From Enterobacterales bacterium (GTDB lineage: Bacteria; Pseudomonadota; Gammaproteobacteria; Enterobacterales; Kangiellaceae): a DNA stretch of 42,120 bases. Under the pieces are notes generated by a model. It worked only from the letters and a program-made list of their open reading frames with translations, did not search any database and was not told where the DNA came from. Both the position numbers and the translations under genes were made by a program. Below, in pieces: positions 35,705 to 42,120 of the stretch. The stretch covers positions 1-42,120 of the forward strand of contig JAUZSK010000028.1 of the NCBI GenBank assembly GCA_030949565.1, given 5' to 3'. The stretch's first letter is position 1. Every line of letters starts with the position of its first letter.

Positions 35705-35828
35705 AATTGCTCCCGCATTACTCTACTACCGTCCATCCATAGACATCGCGGTACCGGCATCGACCCACACGGATGTGGGGAGTGCAGAAAATGCAGGAGC
35801 AATTTGGCGCCCGTCCATCCATGGACAT
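35705..35828. repeat. palindromic/direct-repeat cassette between attenuator and hisG
   Basis: AATTGCTCCCGCA (35705-35717) pairs with TGCAGGAGCAATT (35792-35804), one mismatch. Within it CCCACA/TGTGGG forms a small hairpin (35764-35779). CCGTCCATCCAT(A/G)GACAT occurs twice as a direct repeat (35729-35746 and 35811-35828), each itself partly palindromic. This looks like an inserted structured repeat rather than part of the attenuator. It would be transcribed in the his mRNA. Confidence 0.75.
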
Positions 35829-35862
35829 AAAAAAACCCCGTTACTAGTGTAGACGGGGTTTT
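35829..35862 (-). terminator. his attenuator (rho-independent terminator)
   Basis: On the minus strand AAAACCCCGT (35853-35862) pairs with ACGGGGTTTT (35832-35841) around an 11-base loop, followed by an unbroken T run (seven in total). It lies 24 bases after the hisL stop. The stem also works on the plus strand with fewer terminal Ts. Confidence 0.9.
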
Positions 35863-35908
35863 ATATTGCTGAAACACTTAATTTAATCAGATACAGCTAA
35901 ATCCCGTC
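35852..35908 (-). promoter_or_regulatory. antiterminator pairing in the his leader
   Basis: GACGGGATTT inside the hisL coding region (35899-35908) can pair with AAAACCCCGTC (35852-35862), the 5' arm of the terminator, with one bulged C. This pairing is mutually exclusive with the terminator. The segment lies nine bases past the last His codon, so a ribosome stalled on His codons leaves it free, while one reaching the stop codon covers it. Confidence 0.7.
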
Positions 35909-35967
35909 ATATTTTTATGATGGTGATGATGCCCGAGAGCGAAAATGTTAGCTTGTGTGATTTTCAT
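35887..35967 (-). CDS. hisL: his operon leader peptide
   Basis: A 26-residue frame from ATG 35967 (GGAAG three bases upstream) to TGA 35887-35889 contains five consecutive His codons at 35917-35931 (CAT CAT CAC CAT CAT), flanked by ...NIFALG and KNMTGFSCI. It is the histidine sensor: when charged tRNA-His is scarce the ribosome stalls here and the terminator downstream cannot form. Five rather than the seven consecutive His codons of the enteric leader is still ample. Confidence 0.92.
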   Translation of the reverse strand: MKITQANIFALGHHHHHKNMTGFSCI

Positions 35968-36052
35968 GCTTCCATCATGTATAAATATCAGGGATAATTC
36001 CAATATCAATTGGTTATATCCCAACCATTTATTCCCACTTTGGAATTTCAAC

Positions 36053-36373
36053 ATGCTAGGTAAACTATTTTCTATGTTTAAATCAGATGAGGCAAAGCCT
36101 CAGCGCTTTATTCAAAAGCATATTCTATACCATTATCCAACCTGCCCTTTTTGCTTTCGGGTCAGGATTACCATGACCCAGCTGGGGATTGATATGGACA
36201 CTCGCGATATTATGCTTAATCCCAAGTTTCGAGCAGAACTAAAACAAGGCGGCGGCAGTTCCACAGTGCCTTGTTTAAGAATTGAAGCCGAAGACGCTAG
36301 TGTTGAGTGGCTGTATGAATCGGCGGACATTAATGCCTATTTGAAGCAGAATTTTGCCAAGCCGGTGTCCTAA
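36053..36373 (+). CDS. glutaredoxin-like protein
   Basis: This 106-residue protein (ATG 36053 chosen; the frame is open to 35945, but the extra 36 residues run antisense through the his leader) has a thioredoxin fold. The redox motif CPFC (Cys31, Cys34) lies in ILYHYPTCPFCFRVR, the cis-proline in SSTVPCL, and the closing helix in WLYESADINAYLKQ. It reduces disulfides or mixed glutathione disulfides, likely with glutathione. It is divergent from the his operon. Confidence 0.85.
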   Translation: MLGKLFSMFKSDEAKPQRFIQKHILYHYPTCPFCFRVRITMTQLGIDMDTRDIMLNPKFRAELKQGGGSSTVPCLRIEAEDASVEWLYESADINAYLKQNFAKPVS

Positions 36374-36497
36374 CCAAGGTCTAATCAGTCATTTGTCTGT
36401 ATAAATCCAGTGCTTACATCGGTAGCCATCCCAGTTGCTCTGTGTTTTATGATAAAATTGTTCCAGTTATCCCAAACATCATAAAGAAGAAAGACTT

Positions 36498-37934
36498 GTG
36501 ACTGATTTAATACCCGATTTCAAGCAAAGCAATCTATTAATCCTCGGCGATCTGATGCTTGATCGCTATTGGCATGGTGGTAGTTCTCGCATTTCACCGG
36601 AAGCACCGGTTCAAGTGGTTAATGTTAGCCAAATCGAAGAACGCCCGGGCGGTGCGGGTAATGTCGCCCTCAACTGCGCCAGCTTAGGTTGTACCACACA
36701 ATTGCTCGGTTTAACCGGCAAGGATGAGGCGGCTAAGGCACTAGAAACCAAACTGAGTGCGGCAAAAATCCGCTGTGACTTTGAAGCCGTCGATCGACTG
36801 CCTACGATTACCAAACTTCGAGTAATTAGTCGTAAACAGCAATTAATTCGACTCGACTTTGAGCAATCATTCCAAGCGGTAGATAAAAGTGGACTCATTA
36901 AGAAATTCGAGACCCATTGCTCGAAAGCCGATGCTATTATTTTATCCGACTATGCTAAGGGAACCCTTAGTGAGATCCAATCCCTAATTCAAATTGCTCG
37001 AAAGCGGCAAATTCCGTTATTAGTCGACCCTAAGGGTAGTGACTTTTCAGCCTACCAAGGTGCCACCCTCATTACCCCAAATCTGTCAGAGTTTGAAGCG
37101 GTTGTAGGTCACTGTAAAGATGAAAATCAACTGGTGGCTAAGGGGCAAGCGCTTATTAAGCAATATCAGTGGCAAGCTTTACTGGTCACCCGTGGCGAAG
37201 ACGGTATGACTTTAATTCGTCCTGATCAGGCCGAGTTACATCTACCTGCATTAGCCCAAGAAGTATACGATGTGACCGGTGCGGGCGACACCGTGATAGC
37301 CACTTTAGCCAGCGCAATAGCTGCCGGAGTGGCCATAGAACAAGCGGTATTACTTGCCAACACCGCCGCCAGCATCGTGGTCGCTAAGCTAGGGACGGCC
37401 ACCACTAGTAGCCATGAACTAAGGCGTAAACTTTCAAAGGGTCAAGCAATGAGTCAAGGTAAAATGACCCAACAGCAGCTTAAAATTGCGGTGGAAGAAG
37501 CTAAAGCCCACGGCGAGACAATTGTTATGACCAATGGCTGCTTCGATATTCTGCATGCCGGTCATGTGCAATACCTGCAACAGGCAAAAGCACTTGGTCA
37601 GCGCTTAATTGTGGCGGTCAATTCTGATGATTCGGTACGCCAATTAAAAGGTGAGGGTCGTCCAGTCAATCCTTGTGATCGCCGCATGGCAGTTTTAGCC
37701 GCGCTAGGTGCGGTGGATTGGGTGGTAGAATTTGACCAAGCGACACCACAGCAACTAATCGCTGATATCTTACCTAATATTTTAGTCAAGGGTGGGGATT
37801 ATCAAGTTGAGCAAATTGCCGGTGGCAAAGATGTCATCGCTAACGGTGGAGAGGTCAAAATTCTCAGCTTTGTGGACGGCGTTTCTACCAGCGAAATCAT
37901 TCAGCGGATTGAACAAAATGGAGATAAAGTCTAA
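36498..37934 (+). CDS. hldE: bifunctional heptose 7-phosphate kinase / heptose 1-phosphate adenylyltransferase
   Basis: This 478-residue enzyme makes ADP-heptose for the LPS core (E. coli HldE has 477). The N-terminal ribokinase-type domain shows [26 protein letters not shown] and the catalytic [17 protein letters not shown]. The C-terminal nucleotidyltransferase starts [20 protein letters not shown] (HAGH motif) and contains GEGRPVN and VKGGDY. The GTG start at 36498 gives the expected N-terminus. The stop TAA directly abuts the ATG of the next gene. Confidence 0.97.
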   Translation: MTDLIPDFKQSNLLILGDLMLDRYWHGGSSRISPEAPVQVVNVSQIEERPGGAGNVALNCASLGCTTQLLGLTGKDEAAKALETKLSAAKIRCDFEAVDRLPTITKLRVISRKQQLIRLDFEQSFQAVDKSGLIKKFETHCSKADAIILSDYAKGTLSEIQSLIQIARKRQIPLLVDPKGSDFSAYQGATLITPNLSEFEAVVGHCKDENQLVAKGQALIKQYQWQALLVTRGEDGMTLIRPDQAELHLPALAQEVYDVTGAGDTVIATLASAIAAGVAIEQAVLLANTAASIVVAKLGTATTSSHELRRKLSKGQAMSQGKMTQQQLKIAVEEAKAHGETIVMTNGCFDILHAGHVQYLQQAKALGQRLIVAVNSDDSVRQLKGEGRPVNPCDRRMAVLAALGAVDWVVEFDQATPQQLIADILPNILVKGGDYQVEQIAGGKDVIANGGEVKILSFVDGVSTSEIIQRIEQNGDKV

Positions 37935-38357
37935 ATGCAAACTTGGATAATGACGATTGCTGCCTTTTTTGGCTTAACCAGTGTTGTGTTAGGTGCTTTT
38001 GCCGCTCATGGACTAAAAAACAAGCTAGATGATGCCATGCTCAATGTCTTTCATACCGCGACTCAATATCAGATGACTCACGCCTTGGCCCTGCTGTTTT
38101 GCGGACTTTATTATGCACAGGTTGAACAATCTATCGCACTAAAGCTAGCCAATTTGGTTGGGGGCTCATCCAATCCAACCCTATTTTGGATAAAAGCCAG
38201 CGCACTCAGTTTTATTGCGGGTATTGTCTTATTTAGTGGCTCGCTCTACGGGCTGAGCCTTAGCGGACAAAAATGGCTTGGCCCCATCACACCCATTGGC
38301 GGTCTATTGATGATTTTAGGTTGGGCCTTTTTAATCACCGCCTTTTTAAAGAACTAG
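37935..38357 (+). CDS. DUF423 inner-membrane protein (YgdD-like)
   Basis: This 140-residue protein has four predicted membrane helices and the DUF423 opening FGLTSVVLGAFAAHGLKNKL, HTATQYQMTHALALL and the closing GPITPIGGLLMILGWAFL. Function unknown. It starts on the base after the hldE stop, so the two are translationally coupled. Its stop overlaps the convergent ydbL stop by four bases. Confidence 0.93.
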   Translation: MQTWIMTIAAFFGLTSVVLGAFAAHGLKNKLDDAMLNVFHTATQYQMTHALALLFCGLYYAQVEQSIALKLANLVGGSSNPTLFWIKASALSFIAGIVLFSGSLYGLSLSGQKWLGPITPIGGLLMILGWAFLITAFLKN

Positions 38358-38695
38358 TCTTTCTTGCTCCAGTCACTGGAAGCCGGCTTGATATAGTTAC
38401 CACTAAGCGTTTTTTGCATGGCCTTACGGCCAGCAATAATCTCTACCTCATGCAGCATGATGCGCTTACTTTTAGCGATCTTTTGATACTGAACTTTGCG
38501 CTTGGCATTAACGCTAGAAACAAGTTTTTTAACCTCGTCACTGGCTGGTTTAACAAAACCAATATAGCCGTTAGCCTGCTCACCAATAATGCCTGCTGCC
38601 TTTATATCCGTTAAGCTGGACGCAAAAGCCGAAGTCGAAATCAGCAATAGAACCAGTGCAAAAAATTTAAGCGATTGTTTTAATATTTGATACAT
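38354..38695 (-). CDS. ydbL: YdbL-like (DUF1318) periplasmic protein
   Basis: This 113-residue protein has a signal peptide (FFALVLLLISTSAFAS) and the DUF1318 body IKAAGIIGEQANGYIGFV, VSSVNAKRKVQYQKIA and LSGNYI. The start ATG 38695 has the strong ribosome site GAGGAG. It is the third gene of a ydbH-ynbE-ydbL set; in E. coli YdbL is thought to aid or modulate the YdbH-YnbE bridge between the membranes. Confidence 0.9.
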   Translation of the reverse strand: MYQILKQSLKFFALVLLLISTSAFASSLTDIKAAGIIGEQANGYIGFVKPASDEVKKLVSSVNAKRKVQYQKIAKSKRIMLHEVEIIAGRKAMQKTLSGNYIKPASSDWSKKD

Positions 38696-38727
38696 CGTTT
38701 TCTCCTCTCATTTAAGTAGACTAACAC

Positions 38728-38910
38728 TTAAAATAAATCTTCATCTTCATCGAAAAGCTTTTCAACTTCTTTTTCAACCACAATTTTAATTTCGTGCTTA
38801 ATCGTAATATTGGCTTCAATTCGTATCGGTTGTGTTGGTGCATCGATGCGAATAGTAGGATTACAAGCAGTAAGCAACCCGAGACTGCAAATAAAAAGAA
38901 CTTTTTTCAT
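38728..38910 (-). CDS. ynbE: YnbE-like outer-membrane lipoprotein
   Basis: This 60-residue lipoprotein starts MKKVLFICSLGLLTACNPT (ATG 38910, AGGGAA upstream) with the lipidated Cys at 16 and the YnbE-type PTIRIDAPTQPIRIEANITIKHEIKI. The acidic tail LFDEDEDLF is unusual. In E. coli YnbE pairs with YdbH to span the periplasm for phospholipid transport. It is co-transcribed with ydbH and ydbL. Confidence 0.88.
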   Translation of the reverse strand: MKKVLFICSLGLLTACNPTIRIDAPTQPIRIEANITIKHEIKIVVEKEVEKLFDEDEDLF

Positions 38911-39025
38911 GATCTGTTTCCCTTTTAATGTCAATCACTCGTTCTTTAAAGTGATAAAGAAGAGATTAACCTAATATTAGCCCAAATAAACTGAATCGGA
39001 GGTGAATCAAGTCATCATTTAGCGT

Positions 39026-41504
39026 TTAATCGGGATCTTTTTGCGCTGAATCGACTTGCTGTAAAATGGCTTGTTCAAAATCGCCGGTTAAAAACAATGA
39101 TTTAAACACACCAGACAATTGTCCATTCAGCACCAAATTAAAATCGATCGGATAGCCGTCATACAGATCAGGATTTTTACCCAATAGATGCAAAGCTATA
39201 CGATATTCGCCTTTTTCATTGTAATCAATGGTGCCTGAAATTTTTTGATAGTGAAAATTTTCAAGCGCTTGAATAGCAATATTCGAGCCATTTGAAGGCT
39301 CAGCACTGTCCTCTGCTGCTTGACTCAATATTTGATAACGCACAATGCCCTGTTGGGTTGAATGGAATTCCCCTTCAGTAATAACCAGCTCGCCATTGAC
39401 GCTCTCGAGAGGTAAGTTTAAATCCGCCTTGCCGCTGATAGAGAGTCCGTCGATGTCAATAAAGTCAAATAACTGCTGCAGTTCAATATGGCTAATCTTA
39501 ACCTCGGTTGGTAACAAGCGGTTGTGTTTGATTTGAATCATCTTTGCTTCCAGTAAACCAGACAGCAGGTTAGTTTGAAGTTCCTTAACAATCATTAATT
39601 GTTGCTTTTGATATACTGACAGCGCCGCCGTAAAGTCGCTAAATAGCAAACCACTGGCTAACTCAATTTGTTTTATTGAAAGCTCAGAAGTCGCTTCAAT
39701 CGGCTGCAACTGAGGGATCTGTTGTTTGAGATCGATCCCTTTAAAACGATGTTTGGCAAATTCCACGATGCCGCCTTGAAGACTGAGTTTGCTGTTAAAT
39801 TGAATTGGCTTAGATCCCGGTTTTAATGCAATAGCTATATGCGCTTGGTGCTCAATACGCCCTTCAATTAGCTTTGGCTGCCATGTCTTATTGCTGATAT
39901 AACGAGACGCCATACGGTTTACAAATGAGTTTGAAATGCTTTGTGATTGCAAGGTTAATTCAAGTGTTTGAGCTTTTATATGGTAAACAAAACTCGCTGG
40001 TAACGGCTGCTCATCAAGTTTTAAATGAAGTTCCCCTTGCCAGCGATCTTGCCCTAATCTGGTGGAAATATGCGCATCAACCAAATCTAAACCAAATACT
40101 TGTGCGGTCTTTTGGTTAAATTGTTGAATAAGATCGATGCTTCCTTTGTTTAACGCGAAATTTACCTCTTGCCAGATTAATTGCATTTTACCACTTAAAT
40201 CTTGTCCCTGATATTCACCAGACATTTTTGATAGATTAAGTTGCCCGTGACTCAAAGCGGTGTCCAATAGATCGTTACCGGTCACCGCATAGAGCTTATA
40301 TTGGCTATCTAGCCCCGCTTCGATCTCGATTGATTGTTGCTTAATAGCATTTTGTTGGCTGAACAGGATTGCTCGCCGTTAACCTCCCCTCAAGCGGGCT
40401 TGCGCTAGCAGATAATTGCCAAACATTGGTCCAAATTCCATCACTTAAATTTAAAGTGATTGCTGGTCGTTTAGTGGTTGCAGTCATGTCAGCCGATAGG
40501 CGTTTAAAGTGGAGTCTTGTGTGCCATTGTTTCAGCTGTAATTTAGGTGGCGCCGCTGACAGCTGTTGAGCTTGCTCAAAGTGACGGTTTAAATACTCAT
40601 TAAATGGCCTATCTAACTGCAAAACCGCTGTCATACTCGCTTCTGGCTGCCAAAGGTTTAAAGCTTGGTGCTGAACGAGTAGCTGCCATTTAGAAAAGCT
40701 TTGAAGATTCATGGCTAACTGCAGCTTATCGCTCGCGCTTTGGCTTAAGCTCAATTCGAGGTGTAGAGTTGGCGTTTCTTCCTTTCCACTAGATGCCTTC
40801 TGCACTTGTTTTGGTGATTGTTTTAGCGATTGTTTAGTCGCTTGATTGATAGATAACTCAGCGCTTAACAATATCCTGTCCGGCTCTATATTAAACAAAA
40901 CTTGTTGCCCATGAAGACTCTCCAATCGTTGCCCGTTCAATGTTAACGCTTTGTTAGGTACGCTGGTTTTGACCGAATTGACCGAAGAGCCTCGATTTAA
41001 GACATTTTGTTCACGCGGCAGTTGCAGCACAAGATGTTTTATTTCAACTTGTCTAATAGACAAATTATAAATCTTCGCCAGCGGCATAAATAGGGCTAAT
41101 ACTTGAGGCCGAAGCTCGACTGGACTCGCCATCGGATTATTCCAAGCGGTTTGGCTTATGCTCTGACTACCGACGGTTTGGGCTGAAGTAAAAGCGAGCC
41201 GGAGCTGCTTGAGTTTAATCTGCCCTTGCCTAAAATTCCACTGCAATTGATCTAGCGTGAGTTGATTATCTCCCCATTCAAGCACCATCTGATTTAGTCT
41301 AATTTGGCTTAAACTAGGATAGTCGACATCTAATACTTTTAGCCTCATCTCACTAGGTAAATAAAGCCTTACCAAGGGAGACACCCATAAAGGAAAAAGC
41401 AAATAACTTAGAAGTAACAAGCTCGATAAAGCCAGCAATAACTGCTTTAGCCTTTTTTTTGTAAAACCCAAGTTCTCGCCTCCTTTGAACCGATTACCCC
41501 GCAT
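39026..41504 (-). CDS. ydbH: YdbH-like AsmA-family intermembrane protein, split by a frameshift
   Basis: The upstream frame (40341-41504) starts with an N-terminal membrane anchor (LLLALSSLLLLSYLLFPLWV) and the AsmA-like ...YPSLSQIRLNQMVLEWGDNQL. The downstream frame (39026 to about 40350) carries the C-terminal part (QGIVRYQ, FHYQKISGTIDYNEKGEYRI, YDGYPIDFNLVLNG), typical of YdbH. Removing one base from the T run at 40350-40353 fuses them in frame (QPTNAIKQQSIEIEAG) to about 825 residues; E. coli YdbH has 879. It is expected to form a groove carrying phospholipids to the outer membrane. The break may be a base-call error. Confidence 0.87.
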
Positions 41505-41853
41505 GCCCTACCAATTTGACCCAGCAAAAATTTTAAAGTTTAGAGATGAATCCACTTATTTTAAAAAGCGCTCGTGCACATTTTGAAGAATATCAGATAT
41601 TTGATGCGAGAAAGCAAATAAATTGAATTTTAGTTTTAGCCAAATATGCCGATAACCTTTTTAGACACGCTAAATAAGCGACTCTTCTCACTGAGCTATA
41701 GCAACACCTAGCCCGTTAAGCAGAGTTTGGACAGACTAATGAGCTATTTTCGATATTACTTCAAAGTAATGTTGAGGATTAGCTATATTTGTATAAAACG
41801 AGCCTAAAAAAGCTTGCGAATGGCATCTCGAATGCCAATAACCTGGAATTTTT
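41505..41853. other. intergenic region with palindromes before the protease gene
   Basis: Between divergent ydbH and the protease there is no gene. A perfect palindrome ATTACTT-CA-AAGTAAT (41755-41770) lies within outer AGCTA/TAGCT arms (41742-41784), a possible operator. A hairpin TGGCAT/ATGCCA (41821-41837) ends 16 bases before the protease ATG. Confidence 0.45.
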
Positions 41854-42120
41854 ATGACCGATAATTTTTATAATAAAACAACAAATATCGCCCGAACAAT
41901 AATCTTTTTTGTCGCACTGGTTTTCAGTTTAGCTGCTAGCGCAACAGCACCCAAAAAAGAGGCTTCTGATGCTTTTCAGTCGTTGCCTTTAGAGGAGCTA
42001 AGAACCTTTAGTGAAGTTTATTATTACGTAAAGTCCACTTATGTCGAAGAAGTGGATGACAAAACGCTAATCACCGCCGCCATTAAAGGTATGGTTGGCA
42101 GTCTTGATTCTCACTCTCGC
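41854..42120 (+). CDS. S41-family carboxyl-terminal protease (CtpA-like), N-terminal part
   Basis: An open frame from ATG 41854 runs off the window end (89 codons visible). The signal peptide is IARTIIFFVALVFSLAASATA. It then reads LPLEELRTFSEVYYYVKSTYVEEVDDKTLITAAIKGMVGSLDSHS, the N-terminal region of CtpA-type proteases just before the PDZ domain. The catalytic Ser/Lys part is outside. Such proteases act in the periplasm on tail-tagged or cell-wall-associated substrates. Confidence 0.9.
   Translation, partial: MTDNFYNKTTNIARTIIFFVALVFSLAASATAPKKEASDAFQSLPLEELRTFSEVYYYVKSTYVEEVDDKTLITAAIKGMVGSLDSHSR

Noticed and set aside
35638..35877. 79-residue minus-strand and 76-residue plus-strand frames in the his leader
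   Set aside because: They span the terminator and palindromic repeats, lack ribosome sites and resemble no protein.
35967..36051. Promoter TTGATA (36004-36009) with TATTTA (35982-35987) for the his operon
   Set aside because: Spacing of 16 is acceptable, but the predicted start would leave too short a leader for the hisL ribosome site; no convincing alternative found.
35945..36052. N-terminal extension of the glutaredoxin frame
   Set aside because: The extra 36 residues lie antisense to hisL and its upstream region and match no signal peptide or glutaredoxin N-terminus; ATG 36053 fits the family.

Overview
The window reads as a low-to-moderate GC gammaproteobacterial chromosome. The evidence is RecN, an AlgZ/AlgR-type two-component pair, SbcB, HldE, DUF423, the YdbH-YnbE-YdbL envelope set and a CtpA-type protease. 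A marine Kangiella- or Oceanospirillales-like host would fit, but that is a guess from gene style only.

Layout. 1-564 is the end of recN. 599-2403 (minus) is a LytTR-type response regulator and its histidine kinase. 2490-7970 (plus) holds a molybdopterin oxidoreductase and a large exported beta-propeller/amidohydrolase. 8050-9884 (plus) is a small protein plus exonuclease I (sbcB). 9881-11554 (minus) is a membrane-anchored TIGR03545-like protein. 11.8-12.5 kb is a Phd/VapC module whose toxin has decayed behind an intact promoter and operator. 12508-17134 (minus) is a cyclase-family gene, an M48 protease and a DUF898 membrane protein split by an IS66-family element with a perfect 8-bp target duplication.

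17.3-28.5 kb is an accessory zone. It carries a decayed ISAs1 element, a DUF4143 ATPase, an AbiEi-like remnant, a lipoprotein, a truncated MATE copy, a Rossmann-fold protein, an intact AbiE-type toxin/antitoxin pair, a dead REP-associated transposase bounded by 14-bp inverted repeats, the intact MATE gene, a CopZ-like cysteine-rich protein, a 23-bp tandem repeat and a ParE/Phd pair. A 245-bp direct repeat (about 95% identical) of the MATE 5' end brackets 21.2-25.9 kb.

28582-35967 (minus) is a complete histidine operon with the order hisL-hisG-hisC/HAD-hisB-hisH-hisF-hisA/I/E-hisD. It is the most interesting part of the window. It has a legible attenuator: a 26-residue leader peptide with five consecutive His codons, a strong terminator, and a competing antiterminator segment. 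It contains two unusual fusions. HisC is fused to a HAD phosphatase, the likely histidinol-phosphatase because HisB here is dehydratase-only. HisA is fused to HisI and HisE. Together these genes cover every step from PRPP plus ATP to histidine.

36053-42120 holds a glutaredoxin, hldE, a DUF423 protein, then (minus) ydbH-ynbE-ydbL, and the start of a CtpA-type protease.

Several otherwise well-conserved genes (recN, the response regulator, ydbH, IS66 tnpC) are each broken by a single base in a short homopolymer run. That pattern suggests base-calling errors at least as much as true pseudogenes.
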